From: Caryophanon latum
GTDB taxonomy: Bacteria; Bacillota; Bacilli; Bacillales_A; Planococcaceae
Length of the DNA stretch: 64,000 bases
Reading direction: 5' to 3'
Assembly (NCBI RefSeq): GCF_001700325.1
Contig: NZ_MATO01000031.1
Span: 1-64,000, forward strand
A model generated the notes under the pieces. The model was given only the letters and a program-made list of their open reading frames with translations. It was not told the origin of the DNA and did no database searches. Shown piece by piece: positions 52,621 through 61,427 of the stretch (its first letter is position 1; the number at the start of each line of letters is the position of its first letter). The translations under genes and the position numbers were made by a program.

Positions 52621-52953
52621 ATGGATGCACCACCGATACGAGCGGTGTTAAAAAGCATTTACGAACCGAACGTGATCGAGGAGAGCGCTGCGTTTCAGGA
52701 GCTATGTAAAATTGCATTCGGTCGTTTAAAACAATTGATGCGTTCACATAAAGTACCGTACGAGCAAATGCGTCACATCGTTATTCGTTGTATGGAACAG
52801 CTTGTGATGAAATCAGGTGTACGCAATGAGTTTGCGATGTATTCGTCGATGATTGAACGTCAAGTGCTGCAACTGTTTGAACAGCCAATTGTTCGTCCAA
52901 CTGTAACGACAGGTCGAACGGAAATGATACTAGATTGGTTTTACGGACAATAG
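52621..52953 (+). CDS. Hypothetical protein, possibly 5'-truncated
   Basis: 110 aa, helical (IRAVLKSIYEPNVIEESAAF, LCKIAFGRLKQLMRSHKVPY, ending MILDWFYGQ). The first ATG lies at the recombination junction and has no ribosome site. Codon use is of the GC-richer host type, unlike the AT-rich DNA to its left, so the original 5' end may have been replaced. It is followed at 13 nt by a 23-codon ORF. Confidence 0.55.
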   Translation: MDAPPIRAVLKSIYEPNVIEESAAFQELCKIAFGRLKQLMRSHKVPYEQMRHIVIRCMEQLVMKSGVRNEFAMYSSMIERQVLQLFEQPIVRPTVTTGRTEMILDWFYGQ

Positions 52954-52965
52954 GAGGAAGAGCCG

Positions 52966-53037
52966 ATGAGTGCAGAGGAAGAAGAACAGCTCGAAAAAGA
53001 TCGTCAGCGCGTCTTGGCAAAGCTTGGCTTGTTGTAA
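52966..53037 (+). CDS. 23-aa small ORF
   Basis: AGGAGG stands 8 nt before ATG 52966. The product is acidic then basic (MSAEEEEQLEKDRQRVLAKL GLL) and would form one amphipathic helix. It directly follows the 110-aa gene and is probably co-transcribed. Confidence 0.45.
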   Translation: MSAEEEEQLEKDRQRVLAKLGLL

Positions 53038-53114
53038 TAGCATTCTCAAATTGTTTTCATGCAAAAACATCGTATAATGGGAATATATGACTGTTGAAAT
53101 GGAGAGAATGCATT

Positions 53115-54914
53115 ATGGTAACGATTTACGGGAAAGACAATTTAATTTACAGCTTGAACGAAGCAACGAGTTTCGATCGTATTGGCATTGAAGGGGAACT
53201 GCATGTGCTCAATCGGCTAGAGCAGCAGCTACCGATTGATGCGACTGTTATTGCAAAGCCAGCGATTGGTAATTTAGAGCCGGATTTAATCGTCATCATG
53301 CCAACTGTCGGATTTTTCGTGATCGAAGTGAAAAATTATGCGCTCGATAGTATCGCAGCAGTGCTATCAAATGGCGGCATTCAGCTACGAAACGGCGCGT
53401 CGGCAAATCCGTTTTCACAAGTGACGGCACATTTGGAGCATTTCCACCAGTTTGTCATGTCGAATTACGGGCAAGATGCGTACCGAGCAATTGGCAAAGT
53501 CGTTGTGTTCCCGCGCATTATGCGAGCGCAATTTGAGGCGAAGTTTGCACAGACGATTCATAATTGGACGCCAGAGCAGCGCGAAAAATTTGAGCGACAT
53601 CATATGTTTGGCGATGAAATTATGTTACAAAAGCTGTTACATGCACGCAAATTTACGAGTGCGATGCCAATGAATCGTGCGACGCTTCTTGATATGACGC
53701 AGCGCTTAAAGCCTGTGCCAGCTAAAAGTGTGATGGAAGATGTGCTACACGGCGATACGTTAGTGAATGTGCAGTTTTTCGATGACGTGCTACAGCGCAT
53801 TGTAACGACAGATGCGCAAAATGGTCGCGCCATGCAGCAATCGATTCAACAGCTACTTCAGCGCGAGCTTCCGTATTTAGAAGGGGCGAAAACGCATGAG
53901 CAAGCATATTTAGCGCTGTTAAACTTGAAGGTTGCTATTCAAGCAGAGAGCAGTACATATTTAAATTACATGCATGAAATTACGAGCATCGAAAATAAAA
54001 TGTTAAGCGAGCGTACGCGCATTACCCAGCAGTTTAAGCGCACCGTTCAACAAGGGCTGCACGATTATTTTCATAAGCAGCTAAGCGTTATGCAAGAAAA
54101 AGTCGCAAATCAAACGGAGTGGCATACGTCGCTGACCGAAACGTCGAAAAAGGTTGCCTCGTCGGTGTACAATCCGCTGTTAAAGCTAGCGAAAAAGACG
54201 TCGGTGCTACAAGATAAAGTCGAGGAATTGAACGAGCTCGATGATCGAAGCGGGCTTGAAAAAGTGCTAGAGAACTATTTATCGACTGCGCATGTCGGGC
54301 AGGCGTACAACCGCATTATGAAGCAGGCACTGAGCGACTATGAGGAGGAATGGAAGCGCGTCATTGCGAAAAATACACCGAATTTGCGCGGGCTTCATGC
54401 ATTTTCGTCGTCGTCGATGCAGTTTCATAACCAACAGCTGAAATACAAAATCGGTGCGTCGGAGCAAGTGCTTGGGCTCACAATTGGCTCGGCAGTGATC
54501 GGGACAATCGGCTTAGCGGCAGGGTGGCATACGTTTACTTATGCGGCGCTTAACGTGTTCCCACCGATTGCGATTTTTGCGGCGTTTGCGACAGTCGCAA
54601 CAGCGTTCATACGTAAAGATAGCGAAATTAAAAAGAAACAGCAGCAGCTAGCCGAAGCGGTTAAAGCGTACGAGGAGCATTTATTCCAGCAAATCGACCC
54701 GCCGCGCATTGACGATGATGGCGAATCGCTTTTTACGCGTGTTGAGCGCTCAAGTGATGATGTCGTGCACGTTGCGATTCAAGAGTGGGAGAAGCAGCTG
54801 CTCGGAAGCTTGACGATGAAAGAGTACGAGCTGTATACAGAAAAGCTACTGCAATACGTCGAGCTGTTAGATGAAAGCATTGAGCATATGCAGGCGATGT
54901 TACAACATCATTAA
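53115..54914 (+). CDS. NERD-domain membrane protein
   Basis: 599 aa. Residues 15-140 form a NERD (nuclease-related) domain: GIEGELHVLNRLEQ, GNLEPDLIVIM and FFVIEVKNYALD, with Asp and the E-x-K set of the PD-(D/E)XK fold. A long helical region (300-440) follows. Two hydrophobic segments (IGSAVIGTIGLAAGWHTF, VFPPIAIFAAFATVATAF; about 458-510) are next, then a helical tail. NERD proteins are thought to act on DNA at membranes or in defence. The ATG at 53115 has GGAGAG upstream. Confidence 0.8.
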   Translation: MVTIYGKDNLIYSLNEATSFDRIGIEGELHVLNRLEQQLPIDATVIAKPAIGNLEPDLIVIMPTVGFFVIEVKNYALDSIAAVLSNGGIQLRNGASANPFSQVTAHLEHFHQFVMSNYGQDAYRAIGKVVVFPRIMRAQFEAKFAQTIHNWTPEQREKFERHHMFGDEIMLQKLLHARKFTSAMPMNRATLLDMTQRLKPVPAKSVMEDVLHGDTLVNVQFFDDVLQRIVTTDAQNGRAMQQSIQQLLQRELPYLEGAKTHEQAYLALLNLKVAIQAESSTYLNYMHEITSIENKMLSERTRITQQFKRTVQQGLHDYFHKQLSVMQEKVANQTEWHTSLTETSKKVASSVYNPLLKLAKKTSVLQDKVEELNELDDRSGLEKVLENYLSTAHVGQAYNRIMKQALSDYEEEWKRVIAKNTPNLRGLHAFSSSSMQFHNQQLKYKIGASEQVLGLTIGSAVIGTIGLAAGWHTFTYAALNVFPPIAIFAAFATVATAFIRKDSEIKKKQQQLAEAVKAYEEHLFQQIDPPRIDDDGESLFTRVERSSDDVVHVAIQEWEKQLLGSLTMKEYELYTEKLLQYVELLDESIEHMQAMLQHH

Positions 54915-55020
54915 CGTGTGGGAAATAGTTACTTGCTAGTAGAAAATACGAACGATTGTACGATATAATAAGTAATTATAAAAAATAATAAGATATTTTA
55001 TATTTACAATAGAGGTGACA

Positions 55021-55476
55021 ATGATGAAAATTGAAGAAGCTAGAGATTGGTTGCTTTCAAAAGAGGCAATGACGCCAAAGAAATTACAGAAGATGTTGTA
55101 TTATTGTTACGCTTGGGGATTAGTATTTTTAAATGAGGAAGCTGACGCATTAGAACACAAATTATTTGAGGCAGATTTTGAAGCGTGGGTACATGGTCCA
55201 GTGCATCGTGAAACATATATACAATATAAGCAATACGGATTTTTAAAAATTCCTCAAGTTGACACGCACGATTTTTCATTTTCTGAAGAAGAGCTAGATG
55301 TGTTAAATCAAGTGTATGATGTATATGGCGGTTATAGTGCGAATGAGCTTGAAAGTATGACGCATCAAGAGGAACCATGGCTAGAGCAAAGAAAAGGTTT
55401 AGAAGAATATGAAGGGACAGATCGCGTAATTTCAGATAAAAGTATGTTCTGTTATTACGTGAAGCAATTAGCATAA
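55021..55476 (+). CDS. Panacea (SocA-like, DUF4065) antitoxin
   Basis: 151 aa with Panacea landmarks: EARDWLLSKEAMTPKKLQKMLYYC at the start, FEADFEAWVHGPVHRETY in the middle, YGGYSANELESMTHQEEPWLE near the end. Panacea domains neutralise many unrelated toxins encoded next to them (established). The ATG at 55021 has AGAGGTG. Its TAA overlaps the ATG of the next gene (TAATG). Codon use is AT-rich compared with the flanking genes. Confidence 0.87.
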   Translation: MMKIEEARDWLLSKEAMTPKKLQKMLYYCYAWGLVFLNEEADALEHKLFEADFEAWVHGPVHRETYIQYKQYGFLKIPQVDTHDFSFSEEELDVLNQVYDVYGGYSANELESMTHQEEPWLEQRKGLEEYEGTDRVISDKSMFCYYVKQLA

Positions 55477-56012
55477 TGTCTAAGAAAAAGATAGGTCGTA
55501 AAGCAATTACTCAGCCTGTTAAACATAATATTGCGAAAATTACCGAGCCGATTAAAGCAGCTAAGGTTCACTTTGATTTTAGTGACAATAGGTGGTTGTG
55601 TTCGGTGAGAAAAGGTGAATACACGAATTTTTTGAAAGATGCCGAGCAATGTTTAAAGACGCATTACAATTTGTTTTATACTATTATTCCAAAAGTGCTA
55701 GATGAATGGGATCGCATTAAAACAGGTTTTGGTACGAGACAATATCCACATTGTCATAAAATCGAAGGAAAACAAAGAGAGTTAGTATTAGAAGTGTATA
55801 AAGAACTTTATAATTATGAGCTAGGTGAAGAAGTAAGCTTATATCAGCTAAGTTTCACCGGTGCGAATCGTTTAATCGTCATTTACGGTGCAGCGAAAGA
55901 AACGATTAAGCCGATTTTCATAGACCATCATCACCAAATATATCCGAGTATTAAACATAATCAAAAAGATTTATCCTCGTACAATTATTGTATAGTATGT
56001 AGCCATAAATAG
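55476..56012 (+). CDS. Putative toxin paired with the Panacea antitoxin
   Basis: 178 aa, basic N-terminus (SKKKIGRKAITQPVKHNI). The core alternates helices (NFLKDAEQCLKTHYNLFY, GKQRELVLEVYKELYNY) and strands (SLYQLSFTGANRLIVIYG, IKPIFIDHHHQIYPSI). The strand order with PIFIDHHHQIY resembles small RNase-type toxins, but the family is not certain. The main evidence is the coupled start with the antitoxin gene. The target is unknown. Confidence 0.72.
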   Translation: MSKKKIGRKAITQPVKHNIAKITEPIKAAKVHFDFSDNRWLCSVRKGEYTNFLKDAEQCLKTHYNLFYTIIPKVLDEWDRIKTGFGTRQYPHCHKIEGKQRELVLEVYKELYNYELGEEVSLYQLSFTGANRLIVIYGAAKETIKPIFIDHHHQIYPSIKHNQKDLSSYNYCIVCSHK

Positions 56013-56141
56013 CATATGCATCAATTATTTATTAAGAGAAGCGGTGTTACGTTTGTAGCATCGTTTTTTCGCATGCGCACAAGTCAAATTTATATACAAT
56101 TTATGCCCCGTTGCTATAATAGCGAGGTAGAGGTGAACAGC

Positions 56142-56810
56142 ATGAAAATTTTAGTTGTGGACGATGACCGTGATATTTTACGGCTCGTGTCGATTCATTT
56201 ACAAAAGGAAGGGTACCGCGTCGTGCAGGCGGAAAGTGCTGAGGAGGCGCTTGCGATTTTAGAGCACGAGGCGGTCGATTTAGTCATTGCGGACGTTATG
56301 ATGCCGAATATGAACGGCTTTGAGCTTACGGAAATTTTAACGAACGATTTAGACATACCGGTCATTTTATTGACGGCGAAAGGGCAGCTTGCCGATAAGG
56401 AGCAAGGGTTTTTAGCCGGCTCGGACGATTACATTGTGAAGCCGTTTGAACCGAGGGAGCTATTGTTTCGTGTGGCGGTCATTGCGCGTCGCTTGCATAA
56501 AACGCAGCAACGCATCATTCGTGTTGGCAACGTGCGCATGGATCGTGAGCATTACGAGCTGACGATTGGCGAGAAGACGGTCATTTTGCCGATGAAGGAA
56601 TTTGAGTTGCTCGCTCAGCTTGCTCAGCGCGCAGGATCGGTAACACCGCGCTCGCTATTAATTGAGGAAATTTGGGGGCAGGAAGCGGATTCGGAGTTGA
56701 CGCTCAATACGCATATGAACCGTGTGCGTGACCGTTTGAAAAAATACGGCGCGACGCTTGAAATTCAAACGGTGCGTGGCATTGGCTACAAGCTAGAGGT
56801 GAGACAGTGA
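56142..56810 (+). CDS. hssR: HssR-like OmpR-family response regulator
   Basis: 222 aa. The receiver has VVDDDRDILR and phosphorylatable Asp in VIADVMMPNMNG (about D51), then LLTAKGQLADKEQGFLAGSDDYIVKPFEPRELLFR, close to HssR. The DNA-binding winged helix has LPMKEFELLAQLAQR and THMNRVRDRLKKYGATLEIQTVRGIGYKL. HssRS responds to haem excess and normally drives the HrtAB exporter. The ATG at 56142 has GAGGTG upstream; TATAAT at 56116 may be its -10. It overlaps the kinase gene by 4 nt. No hrtAB lies in the window. Confidence 0.82.
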   Translation: MKILVVDDDRDILRLVSIHLQKEGYRVVQAESAEEALAILEHEAVDLVIADVMMPNMNGFELTEILTNDLDIPVILLTAKGQLADKEQGFLAGSDDYIVKPFEPRELLFRVAVIARRLHKTQQRIIRVGNVRMDREHYELTIGEKTVILPMKEFELLAQLAQRAGSVTPRSLLIEEIWGQEADSELTLNTHMNRVRDRLKKYGATLEIQTVRGIGYKLEVRQ

Positions 56811-58180
56811 AAACGTTATATCGAAAGCTAAGCGTAGCGACGTTCGTTATTTTACTGCTTAGTACGGCGGCGGGCTTCGTACTTGCAAACGTCGTATATT
56901 ACAGCGTGACAAAGGAGAAGCTAGATGCGCAAAACGTACAGCTAGCTGAGCAAATTGCGCAAACGACCGCCTACTTTACCGACGATGCACAGGCGACGAC
57001 GTATTTGCAGTCAGTCGGTGGCATGGGGTATCAAATTAAGCTCATTAGCCAGCGAGGGGACATGTTTGCGTTTGGCACGACGTTTCAAAAGCATACTATA
57101 GCCGACGATGCGCTTGCGACCGTGTTTGCTGGCAATGTGTATCACGGCATTGAGCACTTTAACGGCAAATATTTTTTCATCGAGCATTTTTCAAACGACT
57201 TACAAAATACAGTTGGCGTGCCGGTAACGTACCGTGGTGAAACGTATGCGATGTTTTTGCGCCCAAATAACGACATGTTGTTTTCTGACATGCATATGAT
57301 GCTCGGCAGCTTTTTAGTCGGCATTTTTATTGTGAGCTTAATCGGGGTGTTTTTAATGACGCGTAAATTAATACGTCCGATTACGCAGCTAACAGAGGCG
57401 ACATATGCGATTGCGAACGAAAATTTCAGCTATACGTTAAACGTGACGCGCAACGATGAAATTGGAGAGCTTGCGAACAGCTTTACGCGCATGCAGCAGC
57501 AGCTTGCGCATAACGCTGAAGCACGAAAAGCATTTATTTCGAATGTGAGTCACGATTTTCAGTCGCCGCTTATGAACATTCAAGGGTATGCCTCGCTGCT
57601 ACAGCAAGATGTACAAGGTGAGGCAAAGCATTACGCGAGCATTATCGAGGAAGAATCGAAGCGACTGTCGAATTTAACGAAGCAGTTGCTGTTGTTAACG
57701 TCGTTAGAGCAGGCGAGCTATCCGTCTGAGCATAAGGCGATCGCGCTCGATGTACAGCTGAAAACGGTCGTTCGTCATCATTTATGGCGTGCAGAGGAAA
57801 AAGGGATAGAGTTGTCATATGAGCTCGCACCGGTTACATTCATTGGTGATGAGGAGCTATTGTACAATGCGTGGGAAAATTTATTAAGCAATGCGATTAA
57901 ATATACGAATGCAGGTGGGGAAGTGCGCGTGACGCTTCAAACGACCGCGCAGCACATTACCGTATGTGTGGAAGATACCGGAATCGGTTTAACCGAGCAA
58001 CAGCGCGCCCAAGTGTTTGAGCGCTTTTATCGTGTAGATGCGGCACGAAAAAAGGACGGCACAGGGCTTGGGCTAGCTATTGTAGAAGAAGTTGTACGTG
58101 CGCATAATGGAATAATTTATGTAAAGAGTGAGCTTGGACTCGGCAGCGAATTTATCGTGCAGTTGCCGCATTCTGATTAG
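56807..58180 (+). CDS. hssS: HssS-like sensor histidine kinase
   Basis: 457 aa. Helix 1 is FVILLLSTAAGFVLANVVYY. An extracellular domain (30-165) has HssS-like features (GGMGYQIKLISQRGD, YHGIEHFNGKYFF, NTVGVPVTYRGETYAMFLRP). Helix 2 is near 170-190, then HAMP, the dimerisation helix with SNVSHDFQSPLMNIQGY (His at about 248; the usual ELKTP is DFQSP here) and the HATPase with N-box NAIKY, VEDTGIGLT and DGTGLGLAIV. It partners the regulator upstream. Confidence 0.85.
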   Translation: MKTLYRKLSVATFVILLLSTAAGFVLANVVYYSVTKEKLDAQNVQLAEQIAQTTAYFTDDAQATTYLQSVGGMGYQIKLISQRGDMFAFGTTFQKHTIADDALATVFAGNVYHGIEHFNGKYFFIEHFSNDLQNTVGVPVTYRGETYAMFLRPNNDMLFSDMHMMLGSFLVGIFIVSLIGVFLMTRKLIRPITQLTEATYAIANENFSYTLNVTRNDEIGELANSFTRMQQQLAHNAEARKAFISNVSHDFQSPLMNIQGYASLLQQDVQGEAKHYASIIEEESKRLSNLTKQLLLLTSLEQASYPSEHKAIALDVQLKTVVRHHLWRAEEKGIELSYELAPVTFIGDEELLYNAWENLLSNAIKYTNAGGEVRVTLQTTAQHITVCVEDTGIGLTEQQRAQVFERFYRVDAARKKDGTGLGLAIVEEVVRAHNGIIYVKSELGLGSEFIVQLPHSD

Positions 58181-58246
58181 CGTTATGTGAAAAATGAGCA
58201 GCTTATAAAAAACTTGTTTCATGCTTGCGTCTAACTATTGAATTAG

Positions 58247-58849
58247 CTAACATGATTGTTGCTTTGCAAGTATTTGGCGTGTTTTTTTCGTCGCCTCGTA
58301 AATAGCGACGTTCAGATGACGACGCATCGACATGCTGCTTAGCTTGCTTGAAACTTCTTGGCGAAAATCAGTGAATAGTTGAAGATCCGGACGATTTAAA
58401 TCGTTATTTGTAAGTGCATAGTATGGTTCGTTAAATGTGTCTGAATAATACGGCGTCTTTAAATATTCAGGAATAATATTTTGAATGACGAGCAGCACTT
58501 CACTCGTAATACAATGGGCTAATATGAGCAGCTCATCAGGTGAACGAAAGCGCGCTTTAAATTCATGTACGAACTCATGCTGGTATACGATTTGATTCAA
58601 CGCGATTGTTACATCGTGAAAGATGACGCGATTCACTTTGGCGATGCGCACTTCGCAACTATGAATGAGCTGTACCCAGCAATTAAAAACGGCTGCGACA
58701 TAGTCAACTTGTGTATGATCGATGCTTTCGTAAAGGGGAAGCATATTCATATGACGAACGAGCAACTCATTAAATTCGTCAATTAACGCATTTGAATGTG
58801 CATACAAGCTAAGCTCTTCTGTAATTAAAGGTAAATGTTTCATAATCAT
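58247..58849 (-). CDS. Uncharacterised helical protein
   Basis: 200 aa, helical, with no membrane segment (ALIDEFNELLVRHMNMLPLY, SPDELLILAHCITSEVLLVI, RRHLNVAIYEATKKTRQIL). The start is ATG 58849 or 58843; neither has a strong ribosome site. No family recognised. Confidence 0.5.
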   Translation of the reverse strand: MIMKHLPLITEELSLYAHSNALIDEFNELLVRHMNMLPLYESIDHTQVDYVAAVFNCWVQLIHSCEVRIAKVNRVIFHDVTIALNQIVYQHEFVHEFKARFRSPDELLILAHCITSEVLLVIQNIIPEYLKTPYYSDTFNEPYYALTNNDLNRPDLQLFTDFRQEVSSKLSSMSMRRHLNVAIYEATKKTRQILAKQQSC

Positions 58850-58962
58850 TCCGTTGCCAAAAGATGATCGTATGATGGATCATGTTGCGACAGTTGACAA
58901 TCGGCTCCCCTCCTTTTAACATTTAGCAAAACACGCGCTGCAACTAGCGTTATTTGTTTTGC

Positions 58963-59004
58963 ATCAAGCGTGTTGATTGCCTAGTGAAGTGGCATTTCGC
59001 GTAT
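58963..59004 (-). repeat. Partial, diverged copy of the 50080-50292 element
   Basis: The reverse complement reads ATACGCGAAATGCCACTTCA then CTAGGCAATCAACACGCTTGAT. It aligns with 50259-50300 (ATACGCGACATGCCCGTTGA ...). Only one end is kept. The surrounding 58850-59160 shows no gene. Confidence 0.65.
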
Positions 59005-59163
59005 AGCGGCTCGTTCCTTGCCACGGATATACAGTATTTATTTCAGCTAGACTGCTAAAAATGATGAATTTTACTATATAAAATGGATAATCAACAAATC
59101 TTGTTTTTGTATATATTACCCAGTCCAAAGTTTGTGAAACATTTTTCAAGCGAAAATAAAAAA

Positions 59164-59196
59164 ATGTGTAAACGGCGCGCCGTTTACACGTTTTTT
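59164..59196. terminator. Terminator of the DinB gene
   Basis: A perfect palindrome, GTGTAAACGGCG/CGCCGTTTACAC, with T and A tracts on the two sides, just past the dinB-type stop codon. Confidence 0.85.
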
Positions 59197-59673
59197 TTAT
59201 GCTTGTTGGTCTTCTTTTGTTGGACCCATTACGCTCGGTACAGGTAAGCCTGCTTGACGCAATAAAACCGTCATTTGTCCGCGGTGATGTGTTTGGTGGT
59301 CGATCATTAAACGTAAAAGCCCGCCATTTAATGTGCCATCTGGTAATTTACTTGGTTTTAATAAATCTTCATCTGTTAACGCGTTCATTTTGTCCGTTAC
59401 GTCTTGTACGACACGCTTGTACGCTGCTACGATGTCAGCTGCTGAAGCCGGTGTCGTTTGTGCATTTTCAACTGCCGCAAAGCCAAAATCTGCTAGCACG
59501 TTGCCGAAAAATGATGGAGACGTCGTTAAGTGCCACGCTAACCAACCAAGTGAGTTATGCTCATCGGCGATTGCAACATGCAATTTGTCATCTGTTAATG
59601 CTTCAAATACACGCGTTGTGCCTTCTGCTGATTTTGCCCAGTCTGCTTGGAAATCTTCAATTGTACGATACAT
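59197..59673 (-). CDS. DinB-family protein
   Basis: A 158-aa four-helix protein. The metal-binding histidines are in GWLAWHLTTSPSF (about H48) and DHQTHHRGQMTVLLRQAG (about H124, H128). DinB/YfiT-like enzymes use a divalent metal; some are thiol transferases (bacillithiol dependent) and most have no known substrate. Start at ATG 59673. Confidence 0.88.
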   Translation of the reverse strand: MYRTIEDFQADWAKSAEGTTRVFEALTDDKLHVAIADEHNSLGWLAWHLTTSPSFFGNVLADFGFAAVENAQTTPASAADIVAAYKRVVQDVTDKMNALTDEDLLKPSKLPDGTLNGGLLRLMIDHQTHHRGQMTVLLRQAGLPVPSVMGPTKEDQQA

Positions 59674-59770
59674 ATATAATCCCTACTTCCTATTTGTTTG
59701 ATGAAATGCTCATCGTTCTTTTCATATTGTACGCGAAAACGAAGTAAAAGCAACTTTTTTACAACGGACG

Positions 59771-60994
59771 TTACTGCTTCGATTTATTCGTATCGAGCGT
59801 TTCGATGTTGATAAATTTGAAATTGCCACCGTTATGCTTCGTCGTGTAGCGTTTTGAGCGCTCGTAATAATACGTGCCATCTTCATCTGAATAAAAATAA
59901 AACGTTTCGTATGTATATACGTAAAATGAGTTCTCGTCAATCGGTACCATTTTCGTAATTTCGTTCGTACCAAATGTATATTCATAGCCAGGAATTGCAT
60001 AATGTCCGTCAATGAACTTTTTGAACTCATTATAAAGTGCGTTGTTCGCAAAATACGATTGAATATACGATGGTTCGATGTAATATAACGCCGCTTCGTA
60101 ATCTGAGCGATATTGATCGAAAAAGCCGTGAATTTCATCAATGTTCGCGTACGAGTTCATCGTTAACGTCGGCTTTTGTTCCACTTGAGCGACAACGGTT
60201 TGTGTAACAGTCGGCGTTGCAGCAGCAGTTTCAGTCGGCGCTTCTGCAAACGGTGCGACTGTAAATTGATTGTCTTTTTGCTGCTCTACGTAAATGATTT
60301 CTTCTTTGCTCTTTTCATTGCTTGTAATAGCTAGCTTATACTTTCCAGGAATGAATGGAACGGTAAACGATTCGTTGTTAGCAACCGTCAAAAATTGTTG
60401 ACCGTCGACTGTTACAGACGTTTGCTTTTCAGCGACAGTTAACGCTAGCTCTTTCGGTGAATATGCTAATTGTAGCCTTTTAATGATTCCAAAATCTGTT
60501 GTCACGGTCGCCAGCAAAATGCGTTCGCCGTTTGCATCGGTAATTTCAAATGGCACATCATTCGTTTCGATTGCTGTTTGCAACGTCGGGTAAATCGTAT
60601 CCCAGTATTTCATTGCACTATAAAACTCGTCTTTGCCGCCAACTGTCCCACTCGGAATGTTAAAGCTGTTGTAAAATTCAAGCTTGTTTTCAAGAACATA
60701 GTGCTCATTTACTTTTTGTAATGCTTTTGCAGGACTGAAAATGGTGGAAATCGCAAAGAAACTAACTGCGGCTAAGACGATGAGCGACATCGCAGCGATC
60801 GCAAGCCATGTTAACGGACGTTTATTATTTTTTTCTGTACGAGAATGGATAACAGGCTCTTCTTCTTTTTGTAACGAAATTGTTGATCGGGGCGTTTTTA
60901 CTGGAGAAGCGGTATTTTTCATATCGTTTCCACAGTTTGAGCAAAATAGGCTATTCATGCTTAATTCTTTTCCACACGATGTACAATATTTCAT
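59771..60994 (-). CDS. TcaA/YvbJ-like zinc-ribbon membrane protein
   Basis: 407 aa. An N-terminal zinc ribbon, MKYCTSCGKEL ... FCSNCGND (four Cys), is followed by a basic linker and one membrane helix (WLAIAAMSLIVLAAVSFFAI, about 62-82). A long external part has two TcaA-like beta domains and a C-terminal NTF2-like domain (NIDEIHGFFDQYRSDYEAAL, YYERSKRYTTKHNGG). The same order occurs in TcaA/YvbJ proteins linked to cell-wall and glycopeptide responses. The ATG at 60994 has GAAGGTG upstream. Confidence 0.8.
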   Translation of the reverse strand: MKYCTSCGKELSMNSLFCSNCGNDMKNTASPVKTPRSTISLQKEEEPVIHSRTEKNNKRPLTWLAIAAMSLIVLAAVSFFAISTIFSPAKALQKVNEHYVLENKLEFYNSFNIPSGTVGGKDEFYSAMKYWDTIYPTLQTAIETNDVPFEITDANGERILLATVTTDFGIIKRLQLAYSPKELALTVAEKQTSVTVDGQQFLTVANNESFTVPFIPGKYKLAITSNEKSKEEIIYVEQQKDNQFTVAPFAEAPTETAAATPTVTQTVVAQVEQKPTLTMNSYANIDEIHGFFDQYRSDYEAALYYIEPSYIQSYFANNALYNEFKKFIDGHYAIPGYEYTFGTNEITKMVPIDENSFYVYTYETFYFYSDEDGTYYYERSKRYTTKHNGGNFKFINIETLDTNKSKQ

Positions 60995-61108
60995 TCGTGC
61001 ACCTTCTTTCATTTCAATATATAGACGATGAATGTATGTGAATGGATTGCTAGTCGGCTCTTTATCGTGAGGAACTATAAGTAATACAAACTTAACGTTC
61101 ATGAACGT

Positions 61109-61247
61109 AAACTGGGGTTGACGCATACAGGTTGCTTGAGGAAAGTGATCAACGCCATTACATGAGTCATCACCTTCATGACAAATATCGTGTTCACCCC
61201 CGATTCCGCGGAAAGCCTGCCTCGACGTGAAAAGCAACCCCAAGTTA
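61109..61247. repeat. Intergenic element with short inverted ends
   Basis: AAACTGGGGTTG near 61109 and CAACCCCAAGTT at 61236-61247 form imperfect inverted ends around a GC-richer interior with GATTCCGCGGAAAGCCTGCC. The latter recalls the GCGGAAAGCG core of common Bacillaceae intergenic repeats. No gene is seen in 60995-61357. Confidence 0.5.
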
Positions 61248-61357
61248 TGGTGAAGAGCCAAATTTAATAAATTCATACATATAATACCACGAAACGTAAT
61301 TTGGTAATATGTTTTGTTTGAATTGTAGCGAGTGTGCAAAATTTTCATTCATCAATT

Positions 61358-61376
61358 GACAATGATTATCATTCGC
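61358..61376. promoter_or_regulatory. Fur box
   Basis: GACAATGATTATCATTCGC matches the 19-bp Fur consensus (GATAATGATTATCATTATC) in 15 of 19 positions and contains the perfect palindrome AATGATTATCATT. It lies 52 bp before the FmdE-like gene, so iron-dependent repression of that gene is expected. Confidence 0.85.
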
Positions 61377-61427
61377 GTTATTCTAGTGGAGGCAATAAAA
61401 CATACATAAAGAAAGAGGCAACGAGAC

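Noticed and set aside
59166..59189. Palindrome GTGTAAACGGCG/CGCCGTTTACAC as a stray CRISPR-repeat end
   Set aside because: Only GTGTAAA matches; the rest is a perfect terminator stem with T tracts after the DinB gene.
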